Source: Algoriphagus sp. NG3 (lineage in GTDB: Bacteria > Bacteroidota > Bacteroidia > Cytophagales > Cyclobacteriaceae). From it: a stretch of 64,000 nucleotides of DNA. The position numbers and the translations under genes are program-made. Below the pieces are notes generated by a model. That model saw nothing but the letters and a program-made list of their open reading frames with translations, did no database searches and had not been told where the DNA came from. Below are positions 26,032 to 35,832 of this stretch, piece by piece. How positions within the stretch are numbered: the stretch's first letter is position 1; each line of letters opens with the position of its first letter. The DNA is taken from NCBI RefSeq assembly GCF_034119865.1, contig NZ_CP139421.1, forward strand, positions 3,755,001 to 3,819,000, written 5' to 3'.

Positions 26032-29000
26032 TCAGGTCGTCTTCAGTGATTTCTTGGACACAGTAAACCAATACGCCAATGGCACGAAATATAATGAAGT
26101 GACAGTACCTATCGTCAGTCCACCAATCACCGCAAACACCAACGGACGCTGTAGATCTGCCCCCAATCCGCTGCTAAACACAATCGGAATCAATGCCAAA
26201 ATCGTCGTAATAGATGTCATCAAAATTGGCTTGAGACGTATCTGTCCTGCTCTATGCAGTGCCATTTCAAGTGCTTCAGCAGCAGAAATAGAATCAGACT
26301 CCACATAGCTTGATCGCAGGCGGTTAATCGTATCTATTTTCAAAATCGCATCATTCACCATGATTCCCAACATCACTACCAGGCCAATGGCAGACATCAC
26401 ATTCAAAGTAGCTCCGCATAGTAAAAGAACTAAAAAAGCCCCTCCGATTCCCAAAGGAAGAGTAAACACTACTATTAAAGGCTGGATAAAACTCTCAAAT
26501 TGCGCGGCAAGGATAAAGTAAAGGAGCAACACCGAGATCAGTAGTATCCCAATCAACTGACGAACATTTTCCCTGTCTTTGAAATACTGCCCTACTGCCG
26601 TCACGCCTAGATTCTTGTCCTGTCCCCAACGTACATAATCCCGTAATCCTTCATCCGGATTATCGGCGGTGACGAATAGAGACTGGTAAATCCCGCCCTT
26701 ATCGGCTGTCACATATTTGTAATGATCTTCGTATTGATAGTCTATAAATTCTCCCAAAATGTAAGAAGTAGTATCAGAGGCAAATAACCTTGTATTGCGC
26801 AGTAAGCTTTCAAATCGAGCATTAGTCTCCTTCAGCCGAATGGGAGTAATCACCCCAAACCTTCTGATATCTGTGATGGTGTAGCTTCCGAAGAGTTTGG
26901 AAATCTGCGTCTGAACAGCATCCACGGGGATCTGATAGGTAGCCATTTTGTCCGCCCGAAGAGTAAATACCACGGAAGCCTCTTTCTGCAAACCCGGACC
27001 CCGCTCCCACTCTCTGGTAGGAAACTGACTAAGCCATGGATCCATTTTTTCTTCCGGCACCGGTTCTTTTGCTTCCAGATCCTTCCATCTCACTTCGTAA
27101 TAAGGCATACTAGAATTGAACAACTGGTCGAATGCATTAGGAGCATCACCTAATGTAAATGATGCTTCCGGGTAATTCTGCTTCAAGTAATCCTCCAGTT
27201 GGTTGATTGCAGCTTGCTTTTCTTCTACTGATGGGAAGAGAAAATAAAGCAAGGATTGTTGGATGGAATTTTCACCGTCGAAAAGCAGAAATTGTTTTAC
27301 CCCAACATCTGCTTCAGCTTGTGTATAATTCCCATCCAGAGTTTTTAAAAGCGCCAACACCCTATTCTTGTTTTCCATAGCCGAGATCGGCTCACTCCAA
27401 TCCACGTCCAGTGTCGCATCCAGTTTTTCGATTTCGGGCAATCCGGTAGTGTCGAGGATTAAGCTGATACCCAGACCTAGGGGAATCAGCAACATGAAGC
27501 CCAGCATAGCCAATTTCCTGTTGCTTGTCACTTTCCCATAAACAAAGTCATAAAGAGCCAGTACTTTACTAAAAAACAATCCCTCGCCTTCATCATAAGG
27601 TTTTTTGCTGCGGGAGAACATAATAAAATAGAGCATGGGCAGAAGAATAAATGCCACAGCCAAGGAAACTGATAAAATAGCCGTCACCGCTACTGCCTGA
27701 TCAAAAAACAAAGCTCCGGAGATCCCACTCAGGAAAACCAAAGGTACAAATACCGCCAGCGTTGTGAGCACTGAACTGATCAAAGCTCCCATCACTTCAT
27801 TCACGCCTTCTACACAAGCTTCAAAAAGCAGTAAACCACTCTCACGTTTTCGGGTAATATTATCCAAAACGATAATCGCATTATCGATCAGCATCCCGAT
27901 TCCCAGTGCCAAACCTGACAATGATATGATGTTGATGGACAAATCAAAAAAGTAAAAAACAAGGAAACTGATCAATAAGGAAGAAGGCAAACTCACGCCG
28001 ATGATCAGCGGAAGTCTGTAATCTTTCATAAAAAGGAAAAGTACCGCAAAGGCAAAGACTCCACCAAATAGCAAGGAAGTCTCCAAGTTGGAAATAGCAG
28101 CATTGAGAAGATTGGACTGATCCTGGGTCAGCTCAAACTCTACTTGTGGGTAATCCTCCTTGAAATATTCCAGTGACTTTTTAAGCTCAGGGATCAGTTC
28201 ATTCATTTTGGCAGAGGCCTGCTTGTGAACTGTAATGACCAGGCCTTCATTAGTCCCGAAAAGATGATAACCCAACGTCTCTTGGGTTTCATAGCTTACT
28301 TCTGCCAGCTTACCCAGCGGAATAATCACTCCTGAGGAAGCTGCCACAGGAAGGCTTTCGATATCCTTAGGCGAATCCACACGGGTTGCCAGCCGGAGGT
28401 AATAGCGAAACTGGCCATCTTTCACAGAAATCCCTGGAAGATCCTGATTCCCTGATTTTATGGCAGAGATCACGTTTTCCTGCGTCATTCCTAGCGCGGA
28501 CAGCGCTTCTTCCTTTGGTTTTACGGTGATTATCCTATCCTTTTTACCATTTATATCTACCAGTGAAACCCCAGGTAATTGCTCAATCCTTTTTTTTAGG
28601 ACATTTTCTGCCAATAAGCTCACTTCTATTTCATCTATTCCTTCCTTTGGCACCACCTGAACACGGGCCACCGGGATATCAGATGTATTGATACGGATCA
28701 CCTCTGGACGTGATAGATCCTCTGGGAGTGAATTGGTCAACCGGTCTATTTTTTCGTTGACGTCTATGTAGGCAAGCTCCATCTTGGTACTATAATCGAA
28801 GGTGAGCCGAATTGTCCCTACTTCCGACCCTGCCTTGGAATCCATTTCTTCCAAACCATTCAAGGTGATCAACCCTTCCCTGATCCGGCTCAACACATTT
28901 TGCTCGATAGCTTCAGGGGAGGCGTTGGGATAATTGACCTTCACCACAATCTGCGGTACATCGATAGGAGGCAAAAGAGAAATAGGAAGTGTGCGCAGTA

Positions 29001-29076
29001 CGATGAAGGAAAACACCATCAACGCCATAAAAGTCATAAAAACTGCAATCGGCCGGGCCAGTAAAAATCTAACCAT
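26032..29076 (-). CDS. RND efflux transporter subunit (first of a pair)
   Basis: The 1014-residue product begins MVRFLLARPIAVFMTFMALMVFSFIVLRTLP, the classic RND start, then IDVPQIVVKVNYPNASPEAIEQNV. The TM4 proton-relay stretch reads GLALGIGMLIDNAIIVLDN, and the late helices read LPLGIGGAFLVLLLCGATLNVMSAIGLVVMLGIMVNDAI. It is the HAE-1/heavy-metal type in general shape. It lies 3 bases downstream of the membrane-fusion protein gene and ends one base before its partner, so the three are translated together. Confidence 0.92.
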   Translation of the reverse strand: MVRFLLARPIAVFMTFMALMVFSFIVLRTLPISLLPPIDVPQIVVKVNYPNASPEAIEQNVLSRIREGLITLNGLEEMDSKAGSEVGTIRLTFDYSTKMELAYIDVNEKIDRLTNSLPEDLSRPEVIRINTSDIPVARVQVVPKEGIDEIEVSLLAENVLKKRIEQLPGVSLVDINGKKDRIITVKPKEEALSALGMTQENVISAIKSGNQDLPGISVKDGQFRYYLRLATRVDSPKDIESLPVAASSGVIIPLGKLAEVSYETQETLGYHLFGTNEGLVITVHKQASAKMNELIPELKKSLEYFKEDYPQVEFELTQDQSNLLNAAISNLETSLLFGGVFAFAVLFLFMKDYRLPLIIGVSLPSSLLISFLVFYFFDLSINIISLSGLALGIGMLIDNAIIVLDNITRKRESGLLLFEACVEGVNEVMGALISSVLTTLAVFVPLVFLSGISGALFFDQAVAVTAILSVSLAVAFILLPMLYFIMFSRSKKPYDEGEGLFFSKVLALYDFVYGKVTSNRKLAMLGFMLLIPLGLGISLILDTTGLPEIEKLDATLDVDWSEPISAMENKNRVLALLKTLDGNYTQAEADVGVKQFLLFDGENSIQQSLLYFLFPSVEEKQAAINQLEDYLKQNYPEASFTLGDAPNAFDQLFNSSMPYYEVRWKDLEAKEPVPEEKMDPWLSQFPTREWERGPGLQKEASVVFTLRADKMATYQIPVDAVQTQISKLFGSYTITDIRRFGVITPIRLKETNARFESLLRNTRLFASDTTSYILGEFIDYQYEDHYKYVTADKGGIYQSLFVTADNPDEGLRDYVRWGQDKNLGVTAVGQYFKDRENVRQLIGILLISVLLLYFILAAQFESFIQPLIVVFTLPLGIGGAFLVLLLCGATLNVMSAIGLVVMLGIMVNDAILKIDTINRLRSSYVESDSISAAEALEMALHRAGQIRLKPILMTSITTILALIPIVFSSGLGADLQRPLVFAVIGGLTIGTVTSLYFVPLAYWFTVSKKSLKTT

Positions 29077-29079
29077 GGC

Positions 29080-30150
29080 TTATTCTTTTATGATTTGAAC
29101 TGGTGCCTGGTGTGCAAGTTGGAGGTTATTGGAGGTGATTACCGTGCTGTTTTCCTCAATACCATCAAGAATCTCAACTTCCTGCCCGTTGTCCTTGCCT
29201 ACTTCCACATAGTTCCATTTAGACTCTTTGTTTTCTATGGTAAACACCACGGCCCTGCCCGATCTATATACAAGTGCATCTTTAGGCACTACCAGAGAAT
29301 TGTTTTGAGGAGCTCGGATGATAGCCCGAGCATTCATTCCAGGCAGCAAAGCCTTATTGGCAGCCAGCGTAATTGAGACCTGCACCAGACCACTTTCATC
29401 TACTTTAGGATTGATCCCGGTTACTTTTCCGGTAAGAGCAGTTTGTGTATTTGATATGGGGTAAACTTCTGCTTTTTGATTGATGGAAACAAGATTGATG
29501 TCTGACTCCAGGACTTTTACTTTAAGTATAAACTCATTCGTCGAGAGTATCTCACATAATTCTGTATTTGCCCCTACCAAGGCACCAGCTCTATGTTTAA
29601 GATCTGCTATTTTCCCAGAAATCGGAGCCTTGACTACCGTCCGTTCAAAAGCCAACTGAGCTTCTTTGAGCTCTACTTCACTCATAAAAACCCCATTCTT
29701 AGCTTTAAGTTGTTCTTCCACGATGCCTTTTTGCTCTACACTATCAGAGGCAAATAATTCAGGGAAGCCAAACTTGTCAGATTCATATAGAGCATTTGCG
29801 TTTCTAAGTGAAATCTTAGCCTTTTCCAGTCTCAGTTCAGGCTCTGCGGGATCCAAGACTGCTATCACGTCTCCTTTTTCCACATATTGTCCTTCTTGGA
29901 CATTTACTTCAAGAAGATAACCCGCCTCTTCTATTACAGTCATCACTTCCGCGCCTGCTTCAAGTTTACCGGTGGCATCGATCAAATAATCGAAGCTTTT
30001 CCGTTCAGCCACGGCCGTATTCACTTCGGTTGCGGCGACTTCATTTCGAAATGATTCTTTGGGGGCTTCTTCGACCTTTTCCTTATCTTCCTGGCAGGAG
30101 GAAAACAGAACAATTAAAAAACCGAAAAGTAAGAGAGTAGAGTTTTTCAT
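29080..30150 (-). CDS. RND efflux membrane fusion lipoprotein
   Basis: A 356-residue periplasmic adaptor with a lipoprotein signal (ending LFSSC, Cys at about residue 19). It shows the usual order. A lipoyl half (VNVQEGQYVEKGDVIAVLD) precedes a short alpha-hairpin (about residues 98-152). The second lipoyl half follows (VVKAPISGKIADLKHRAGALV), then a beta-barrel (KVTGINPKVDESGLVQVSI) and the membrane-proximal domain. It links the RND pump to an outer-membrane channel. No TolC-type gene is present in this operon or window, so that channel must be encoded elsewhere. It is the first gene of the operon. Confidence 0.92.
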   Translation of the reverse strand: MKNSTLLLFGFLIVLFSSCQEDKEKVEEAPKESFRNEVAATEVNTAVAERKSFDYLIDATGKLEAGAEVMTVIEEAGYLLEVNVQEGQYVEKGDVIAVLDPAEPELRLEKAKISLRNANALYESDKFGFPELFASDSVEQKGIVEEQLKAKNGVFMSEVELKEAQLAFERTVVKAPISGKIADLKHRAGALVGANTELCEILSTNEFILKVKVLESDINLVSINQKAEVYPISNTQTALTGKVTGINPKVDESGLVQVSITLAANKALLPGMNARAIIRAPQNNSLVVPKDALVYRSGRAVVFTIENKESKWNYVEVGKDNGQEVEILDGIEENSTVITSNNLQLAHQAPVQIIKE

Positions 30151-30231
30151 TGAAATAGTAGTTTCAAGTCTTAAGAAACTAACTAATTATTCAATCTCAA
30201 AATGTTTAGTATATAAACGATGTTAATGATT

Positions 30232-30726
30232 CTAAAAAAAAGATATTGAGGTGTCAATATTAAGTACCGGTGGGTTAACCGCCTCTTCTACTGGCCTTAA
30301 CCTCAATGAAGCTGGCGGATCATCTCCATAATATTCGATAAGACGATCAATTTCTGAAGGGTTTCCCACTTCAATCCTTACCTTGGTAACACCATCATGA
30401 AGAATTCCGAGTTCACTTCCTGCTTTGCGGGATAAGTCTATTGTGCGTTTGGAATTTCTCGGAAGCCTATCATTAATCCTTACCCATACATAATCCCCTG
30501 TATCTACCCGGATGACTTTTACTTTGGTATCAAAAGGCAAGGTTTTGTGAGCGGCAGTTAAGCTATCCATATGGAAAATCTCACCGCTGGAAGTCCGTCT
30601 CAGGTGGAATCTCCTGCCGTAGAAGCTAGCCGTTCCTTCTTGGATCAACAATGCATCAGGAGGCAGAGGTGGCTGCTCAGCATCAGCGGACATCGCTGCT
30701 ATCAATATCAGAAACCAATTCCACAT
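30232..30726 (-). CDS. RlpA-like double-psi beta-barrel protein without SPOR domain
   Basis: A 164-residue protein with a short signal sequence (MWNWFLILIAAMSADA). The double-psi barrel appears as GTASFYGRRFHLRRTSSGE, then LTAAHKTLPFDTKVKVI, VWVRINDRLPRNSKRTIDLSRKAGSELGIL and TKVRIEV. RlpA proteins act on peptidoglycan, and some are lytic transglycosylases with a catalytic Asp in the INDR(G) motif; here INDRLP keeps it. The C-terminal SPOR domain of E. coli RlpA is absent. It lies divergent from sbcD. A cell-wall role is likely, the activity unproven. Confidence 0.85.
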   Translation of the reverse strand: MWNWFLILIAAMSADAEQPPLPPDALLIQEGTASFYGRRFHLRRTSSGEIFHMDSLTAAHKTLPFDTKVKVIRVDTGDYVWVRINDRLPRNSKRTIDLSRKAGSELGILHDGVTKVRIEVGNPSEIDRLIEYYGDDPPASLRLRPVEEAVNPPVLNIDTSISFF

Positions 30727-30794
30727 AAAATCTCACGGATTATCGCCAGCCTTTTCAATAAAGATGCCAATTAATGTCATTTATAGGAAATGAC

Positions 30795-30825
30795 TTGCGG
30801 CATGTCATCCACTAAAGTAATTTAG
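30795..30825 (+). promoter_or_regulatory. Possible sbcDC promoter
   Basis: TTG (30795-30797), 20 bases, then TAATTTAG (30818-30825) resembles the Bacteroidota -33/-7 pair with one mismatch in the -7 box. The sbcD ATG follows 25 bases later. Confidence 0.4.
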
Positions 30826-30850
30826 TTTTTCATCTTCTTTCAGACCACAC

Positions 30851-32080
30851 ATGATCAAAATTCTCCATACAGCAGATTGGCATCTGGGAAAAAGACTTCA
30901 GGAGTATTCCAGACTGGAAGAACAAAAGCTGGTTTTGGAAGAAATCAGAAAAATAGCAGACCGGGAAAACGCCGATCTGATTATCTTGGCAGGTGATATT
31001 TTTGACACTTTCAATCCAAGTCATGAAGCTGTAGAATTGCTTTACAAATCGCTTCGCAGGCTCACCAATGGAGGTAAGAGGCCGATTGTTGCGATATCAG
31101 GAAATCATGACAGCACCCAGTTTGTAGAAGCTCCGGATCCACTGGCCAGGGAGATGGGCATATTTTTCTATGGGAAATACGATACAGTCATCCCAGTAGG
31201 AAGGCTGGATAACGGAATAGAAATCACACAAGCCGATCCAGGATTTTTGGAAATGAAACTGCCCCAGACAAACTTCCCTGTCCGGATTATTTTGGCGCCA
31301 TACGCCAATGAAATTTCCATGAAAACTTACTTGGGTGAAGGAGACCGTGAGGAGGAATTCCGCACGCTAATGGAAGAGAATTGGAAGAAAATCGCCGATC
31401 GATATTGTGATGATCTGGGAGTAAATCTTTTTGCCGGACACTTCTTTTTTACAAAGGAAGGTGAAAAACCCGAACCAGAACCAGAATCCGAGCGACCAAT
31501 TCTGCACGTGGGAGGAACCCAGGCACTCTACACCAGAAATATCCCTTCCCAAATTCATTATGCGGCTCTGGGGCACCTACATCGCTACCATGCAGTGGGA
31601 CACGAGCATTGCCCTGTTGTCTATTCCAGTTCCCCTCTAGCCTACTCGTTCAGTGAAGCGGATCAGGAGAAAAAGGTGGTGATCATACAAGCCGAGCCTG
31701 GCAAACCTGTAAAATATCACCCTATCGGACTGAAAGAGGGCAGACCACTCTATCGCAAAACCTTCGACAATCTGCCAGAAACTTTAGCATGGCTTGAAGA
31801 AAAGCCATACTGCTATGTGGAATTGACTTATATCACCGAAAATTCTATCGAGGCTGCAACCCGCAAAGCGATTATGAAAGCCCACGATGGCATCGTGAGT
31901 TTGATCCCTCAGATCAAAAATCCTCTGGGACGGGAAAACACTAGTTTACAGGTAGAAGACCTTGGAAAAGATATGGAAAGTCTCTTTAAGTTATTCTACC
32001 AAAGTGAAAAAGGCCAGGAGCCTAACGGGGAATTGCTCACAATTTTTAAAGAAGTCATCAGCCAAAACGAAGAAGCATGA
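30851..32080 (+). CDS. sbcD: Exonuclease subunit SbcD (Mre11-type nuclease)
   Basis: The 409-residue product is the nuclease half of SbcCD, which opens hairpins and trims blocked DNA ends. Metal-binding motifs of the calcineurin-like phosphoesterase fold are visible: HTADWHLG (Asp9, His11), ILAGDIFD, SGNHDS, and GHLHRYH near residue 239. The C-terminal capping domain follows from about residue 290. Its last codon overlaps the start of sbcC by 4 bases, so the two subunits are translated together. Confidence 0.96.
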   Translation: MIKILHTADWHLGKRLQEYSRLEEQKLVLEEIRKIADRENADLIILAGDIFDTFNPSHEAVELLYKSLRRLTNGGKRPIVAISGNHDSTQFVEAPDPLAREMGIFFYGKYDTVIPVGRLDNGIEITQADPGFLEMKLPQTNFPVRIILAPYANEISMKTYLGEGDREEEFRTLMEENWKKIADRYCDDLGVNLFAGHFFFTKEGEKPEPEPESERPILHVGGTQALYTRNIPSQIHYAALGHLHRYHAVGHEHCPVVYSSSPLAYSFSEADQEKKVVIIQAEPGKPVKYHPIGLKEGRPLYRKTFDNLPETLAWLEEKPYCYVELTYITENSIEAATRKAIMKAHDGIVSLIPQIKNPLGRENTSLQVEDLGKDMESLFKLFYQSEKGQEPNGELLTIFKEVISQNEEA

Positions 32081-35000
32081 TTCCTATTAAACTTGAGATT
32101 CAGGGATTATATTCCTATAAAGAAAAACAGACAATAGAATTTGACAAGCTCACTGCTGCGGGACTGTTCGGGATTTTTGGAGCAGTGGGAAGCGGAAAGT
32201 CATCGATTTTGGAAGGGATTCTCCTGGCACTTTATGGAAGTACTGAGCGGCTTTCAGATCGAGGGGAAAAGAACAGTATGCTGAATCTCCAAAGTGGTCA
32301 GTTACTGTTGAACTTCGAATTTAGCTCTGGAAGGAATAATGCAAAGTCATATCTGGCACGCTATTGCGCCAAAAGAAACACGAAGAATTTTGACGACATC
32401 AGACCAGCGGAACATACATTCTATGAAAAAGTGGATGGGAACTGGGAGCCTATAAAGGCACGTGCTGAAGAGATCGTGGGCATGCGAAAGGAGCACTTCA
32501 AGCAGACAGTCATTATTCCTCAAGGGAAATTCCGGGAATTTATTGATCAGAAGCCTATCGATCAAGCCAAGATGATGAAGGAGCTCTTTGGCTTGGAGCG
32601 GTTTGACCTATCTCTCAAAACCGGAACTCTCTTGAAAGCTGTGAAAGAGCAGAAAATCCGCCTAGAGACTCAACTACAGGGCTTGGCCGAATATTCAAAA
32701 GAAATTCTGGAAGAAAAGCAGAACCAATTTTCCGGGATAAAATCCCAAGCAACAGAAGCCTCCCTCAAGCTTAAAAAAGCAGAAATAGAACTTAAAGAAC
32801 TGGAGAATATCCGCGAGAAAAACCAGCAACTACAGAAATTCAAAGTCGAGCGTGAAAACCTGAATATGCAGCGTCCTGAGGTAGAAAAGCAGCGGCAGCT
32901 ACATGCAGAGTTTATCACAGCCAAGAGCTATCTCCGCCCTATATGGGAACAAATCCGAGACACTAAGGCGGATGCTGAAAAATATAGAATAAGTGTGATT
33001 GATTGTGAGCGTTTCAAAATTGAGTTTGCCAAAGAGATCGCTGACCTGGAAAAAGAGGAGGAAGATCTTAAAAACAAAAACCAGGAAAGACCACAGCGGG
33101 AAGCGAAAATCCGGGATCTAAAGAAAGTCATCGAAATCCAGAAACTTGAATCCCAGAGAGAAGAGGCTACCTCACTTTTAAACAATTATCAACCGTCTAT
33201 TCTGACTAAGAAGCAATCCCAAAAAGATCTGGAGGAAAAAATCACTGAACTGGAAAACAAAGCGGAGAAAATCAGTGCTACCGATAGCTCACACCTGGCT
33301 AATCTCATCAGTTGGGCCAAAGAATGGAAACAGCTGGAAAACCAACTGAGTAAAACTCTATTGGAAGAAAAGGAAATAGCAAAGGCAATAGCACATGTAA
33401 AGGGGCAAATTCAAGAGCTGATGAAAAGTATCCCAGCGAATACAAACTCATTTGAATCCTGGATAGAATCCCAGAAAGAAACTATCCTTGAATTAGAGCA
33501 ACAGCGCGATGCTTTGATGCAGAAGCAGGGACTTGCTGCCCATGCACATTTACTTCATCATGGCGAACCCTGCCCGCTCTGTGGATCCATGGAGCATCCA
33601 ATTCCCCTGGTAAGCGATGGTGGGGGCGAATTGGAGAAAAAAACCAGCCAATTACGTAAAGCCAAACTGCTTTTAGAGCAAATTCAAGCCTCTAAATCAA
33701 CTCAGAATGAACTGGCTTTTCAATTGGAAAATCATGAAAAAAGTCTGCATGCAATTACCCTTGAAATTAGGGATAACAAACAAAATACTGCGGCTATACA
33801 GTCCAGTCTAGAGCAGTATGAAATCGTTTCTCAGGAAGATTTATTTTCCAAAATCCAGCAATTAGAACATAGCAGCCAGACCAAAGAAAAGCTGCTTCAA
33901 GAGACAAAATCTCTTCGAAAAAACTGGGAGGCAAGCCGAATAGAGATTGAACAAGCGGAAAAAGAGCTACAGCAGGCCCAGTTGAAGCATCAGTCTGTAC
34001 AGTCCACTATTTCCTCCAAAAAGGAGGAAATCCGGGATATGCTTTTCTGTAAGCAATTTTTCTCTAAAGAATCAGAGTTTATACAGTCTGCCATCGACAA
34101 GGTGGAACGTAATATAGAAGAGGCGCTTCAACTGCTAGAAGGGAAGCAAAAACATCTACGTGAAAAACGCAGCTTAGCGGACAAGAATTCAGCTGATCTG
34201 ATCAACTTCATTCAGCTTCGGGACCAAAGTTCAGAGAAACTTCAGAAGTTAAATACAGAATTTGAATCGTTGAAAAGTCAGTATGGATTTATGGATGAGG
34301 AGCGGCTGCTTCATTTATTCCAGCATTCGATTGATGCGGAAAAAGTGGCCCGGGAAATAGCCCAATTTGACCAGAAACTAGCTATTGCTGAAAACCGGAT
34401 TGAGGAGTTAGAAAAAGAAACAAGAGTTATTGAATTTCAAGAGAAAGCATTTCAGGAGCTTGCCTCCTTAGTAGCAGAGTTTAAAATCAACGCTGAGTCT
34501 TTTCAAAACCAGCTAGTGTTGCTTGACAAGGAAATTCAGGAGACCGCTGCCAGAATTGCAGAAAAGAAGAAACTACAGACTGAATTCAACAAGCTGGAAA
34601 TCCGGGAGAGCTACCTGAAAGAACTTGACAATATGTTTAGGGGCAGTGGTTTCGTGAAATTTGTAAGTTCAATATATCTCAAAGAACTCTGCAATACTGC
34701 AAATCTGCGCTTTATGAAGCTCTGCAAAAACCAGCTCAGTCTTGACATCGACGACAATAATACATTCTGGGTGATTGATTATCTGAATGGTGGCAAAAAG
34801 AGACTTTTGAAAACCCTTTCAGGAGGCCAGACTTTTCAGGCATCCCTATGCCTTGCACTTGCTCTGGCAGAAAAGGTCAAAGCACTAAACCAAGCAGATC
34901 AGAGCTTTTTCTTTATGGATGAAGGCTTCGGAGCTTTGGACAGAAATTCGCTTCGTGTGGTATTTGAAACACTAAAGTCACTCCGTCATGAAAACAGGAT

Positions 35001-35106
35001 TGTCGGAATCATCAGCCATGTAGAAGACCTACAGCAGGAAATAGGTGTTTTTGCCAATGTAGAACTCGATTCTGAACTTGGCTCTCAGGTAAGCTATTCG
35101 TTCTGA
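32077..35106 (+). CDS. sbcC: Exonuclease subunit SbcC (Rad50-type ATPase)
   Basis: The 1009-residue SMC-like ATPase partner of SbcD. Walker A is GAVGSGKS (about residues 35-42). Two long coiled coils surround the zinc hook CPLC at residues 499-502. The ABC signature KTLSGGQTFQASLCLALALAE is followed by Walker B SFFFMDEGFGALD. ATP binding controls access of DNA to SbcD and the hook joins two complexes. Length is normal for the family. No rightward terminator of convincing quality is seen after it. Confidence 0.96.
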   Translation: MIPIKLEIQGLYSYKEKQTIEFDKLTAAGLFGIFGAVGSGKSSILEGILLALYGSTERLSDRGEKNSMLNLQSGQLLLNFEFSSGRNNAKSYLARYCAKRNTKNFDDIRPAEHTFYEKVDGNWEPIKARAEEIVGMRKEHFKQTVIIPQGKFREFIDQKPIDQAKMMKELFGLERFDLSLKTGTLLKAVKEQKIRLETQLQGLAEYSKEILEEKQNQFSGIKSQATEASLKLKKAEIELKELENIREKNQQLQKFKVERENLNMQRPEVEKQRQLHAEFITAKSYLRPIWEQIRDTKADAEKYRISVIDCERFKIEFAKEIADLEKEEEDLKNKNQERPQREAKIRDLKKVIEIQKLESQREEATSLLNNYQPSILTKKQSQKDLEEKITELENKAEKISATDSSHLANLISWAKEWKQLENQLSKTLLEEKEIAKAIAHVKGQIQELMKSIPANTNSFESWIESQKETILELEQQRDALMQKQGLAAHAHLLHHGEPCPLCGSMEHPIPLVSDGGGELEKKTSQLRKAKLLLEQIQASKSTQNELAFQLENHEKSLHAITLEIRDNKQNTAAIQSSLEQYEIVSQEDLFSKIQQLEHSSQTKEKLLQETKSLRKNWEASRIEIEQAEKELQQAQLKHQSVQSTISSKKEEIRDMLFCKQFFSKESEFIQSAIDKVERNIEEALQLLEGKQKHLREKRSLADKNSADLINFIQLRDQSSEKLQKLNTEFESLKSQYGFMDEERLLHLFQHSIDAEKVAREIAQFDQKLAIAENRIEELEKETRVIEFQEKAFQELASLVAEFKINAESFQNQLVLLDKEIQETAARIAEKKKLQTEFNKLEIRESYLKELDNMFRGSGFVKFVSSIYLKELCNTANLRFMKLCKNQLSLDIDDNNTFWVIDYLNGGKKRLLKTLSGGQTFQASLCLALALAEKVKALNQADQSFFFMDEGFGALDRNSLRVVFETLKSLRHENRIVGIISHVEDLQQEIGVFANVELDSELGSQVSYSF

Positions 35107-35187
35107 CAAAGGCCATGCTTAATGTTTGTAAAATTTAATATCACAAAATAACTTTTAATAAAAAAAAACAGTCGTTTGGCTGTCTTT

Positions 35188-35597
35188 TCAATCATATAAG
35201 TCAAGCACATCCACCTGCAAAAACTCTTTCCAAGGGATTCCATCTGTACCGATGACGAGTGACTTTTCCGGATGATAAGTTTTGGCAAATGAATATAAGC
35301 CGGTTAAGCCACCTACCTTAGACGTCTTCACTTCTATGGCAATAATTCTCTTCTTGTACTCGATTATGAAGTCAACCTCATCATTCCCTTCCCGCCAATA
35401 GTAGATATGCAATTTTCTCTCTTTGAATGCCTGACTCACCAAATGTGCACCTACAGCAGATTCCACCCAGCGTCCCCATCCACGAGGGTCTTCTTGAAGG
35501 GTTTTCATACTTTCATTAGAAACACCTGAATGAACATTCTAGGTTCATCACAAAGGCGTTTTTGTATTTGATTTTTCTCTGATCGCTGATAACTCAT
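35188..35597 (-). pseudogene. Decayed AAA/DUF4143 ATPase gene with internal deletion
   Basis: From the ATG at 35597, 31 codons (MSYQRSEKNQIQKRLCDEP, then RMFIQVF) match the usual beginning of AAA/DUF4143 proteins just before the P-loop and then hit a stop at 35505. One frame over, from 35508, about 106 codons give the C-terminal DUF4143 part, including WVESAVGAHLVSQAF and the nuclease-like EVDFIIEYKKRIIAIEVKTS. The whole ATPase core (roughly 250 residues) is missing, with a frame change at the junction. The gene is therefore a remnant, although the C-terminal frame may still be translated. Confidence 0.8.
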
Positions 35598-35619
35598 AAT
35601 CTTTACTTCTTATACTGCG

Positions 35620-35649
35620 TAAATTTACTTAACCAATTGAGTAAATTTA
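35620..35649 (-). promoter_or_regulatory. 10-bp inverted repeat upstream of the decayed AAA/DUF4143 gene
   Basis: TAAATTTACT (35620-35629) and AGTAAATTTA (35640-35649) form a perfect 10-bp inverted repeat with a 10-base spacer, 23 bases before the ATG at 35597. The intact relative at 20374 also has AAATTTACG close to its start. It looks like an operator for a dimeric regulator, kept although the gene is broken. Confidence 0.55.
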
Positions 35650-35784
35650 TAAAAATCATCATATTTGTTTTAATATCAGAATCTTACATAATAATTATTC
35701 AGGCCTTTTTCTAGCTATCATAGCTTGAAAAAAGAAGGAATATGAGCTAAAAAGTCATATTACAGCATAAAACTTTTCAAAAAA

Positions 35785-35812
35785 AAATCCTCTGGCAAAC
35801 ACCAGAGGATTT
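35785..35812. terminator. Terminator of the esterase/dioxygenase unit
   Basis: AAATCCTCTGG-CAAACA-CCAGAGGATTT is a perfect 11-bp stem flanked by A-run and T-run, so it can work in both directions. It lies 21 bases after the stop of the leftward esterase gene. Confidence 0.88.
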
Positions 35813-35832
35813 TTTGAACTAAGAAAACCTAT

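Noticed and set aside
35160..35187. sbcC terminator formed by ACAG...CTGT near 35168-35183
   Set aside because: Only a 4-5-bp stem; too weak to list although flanked by A and T runs.
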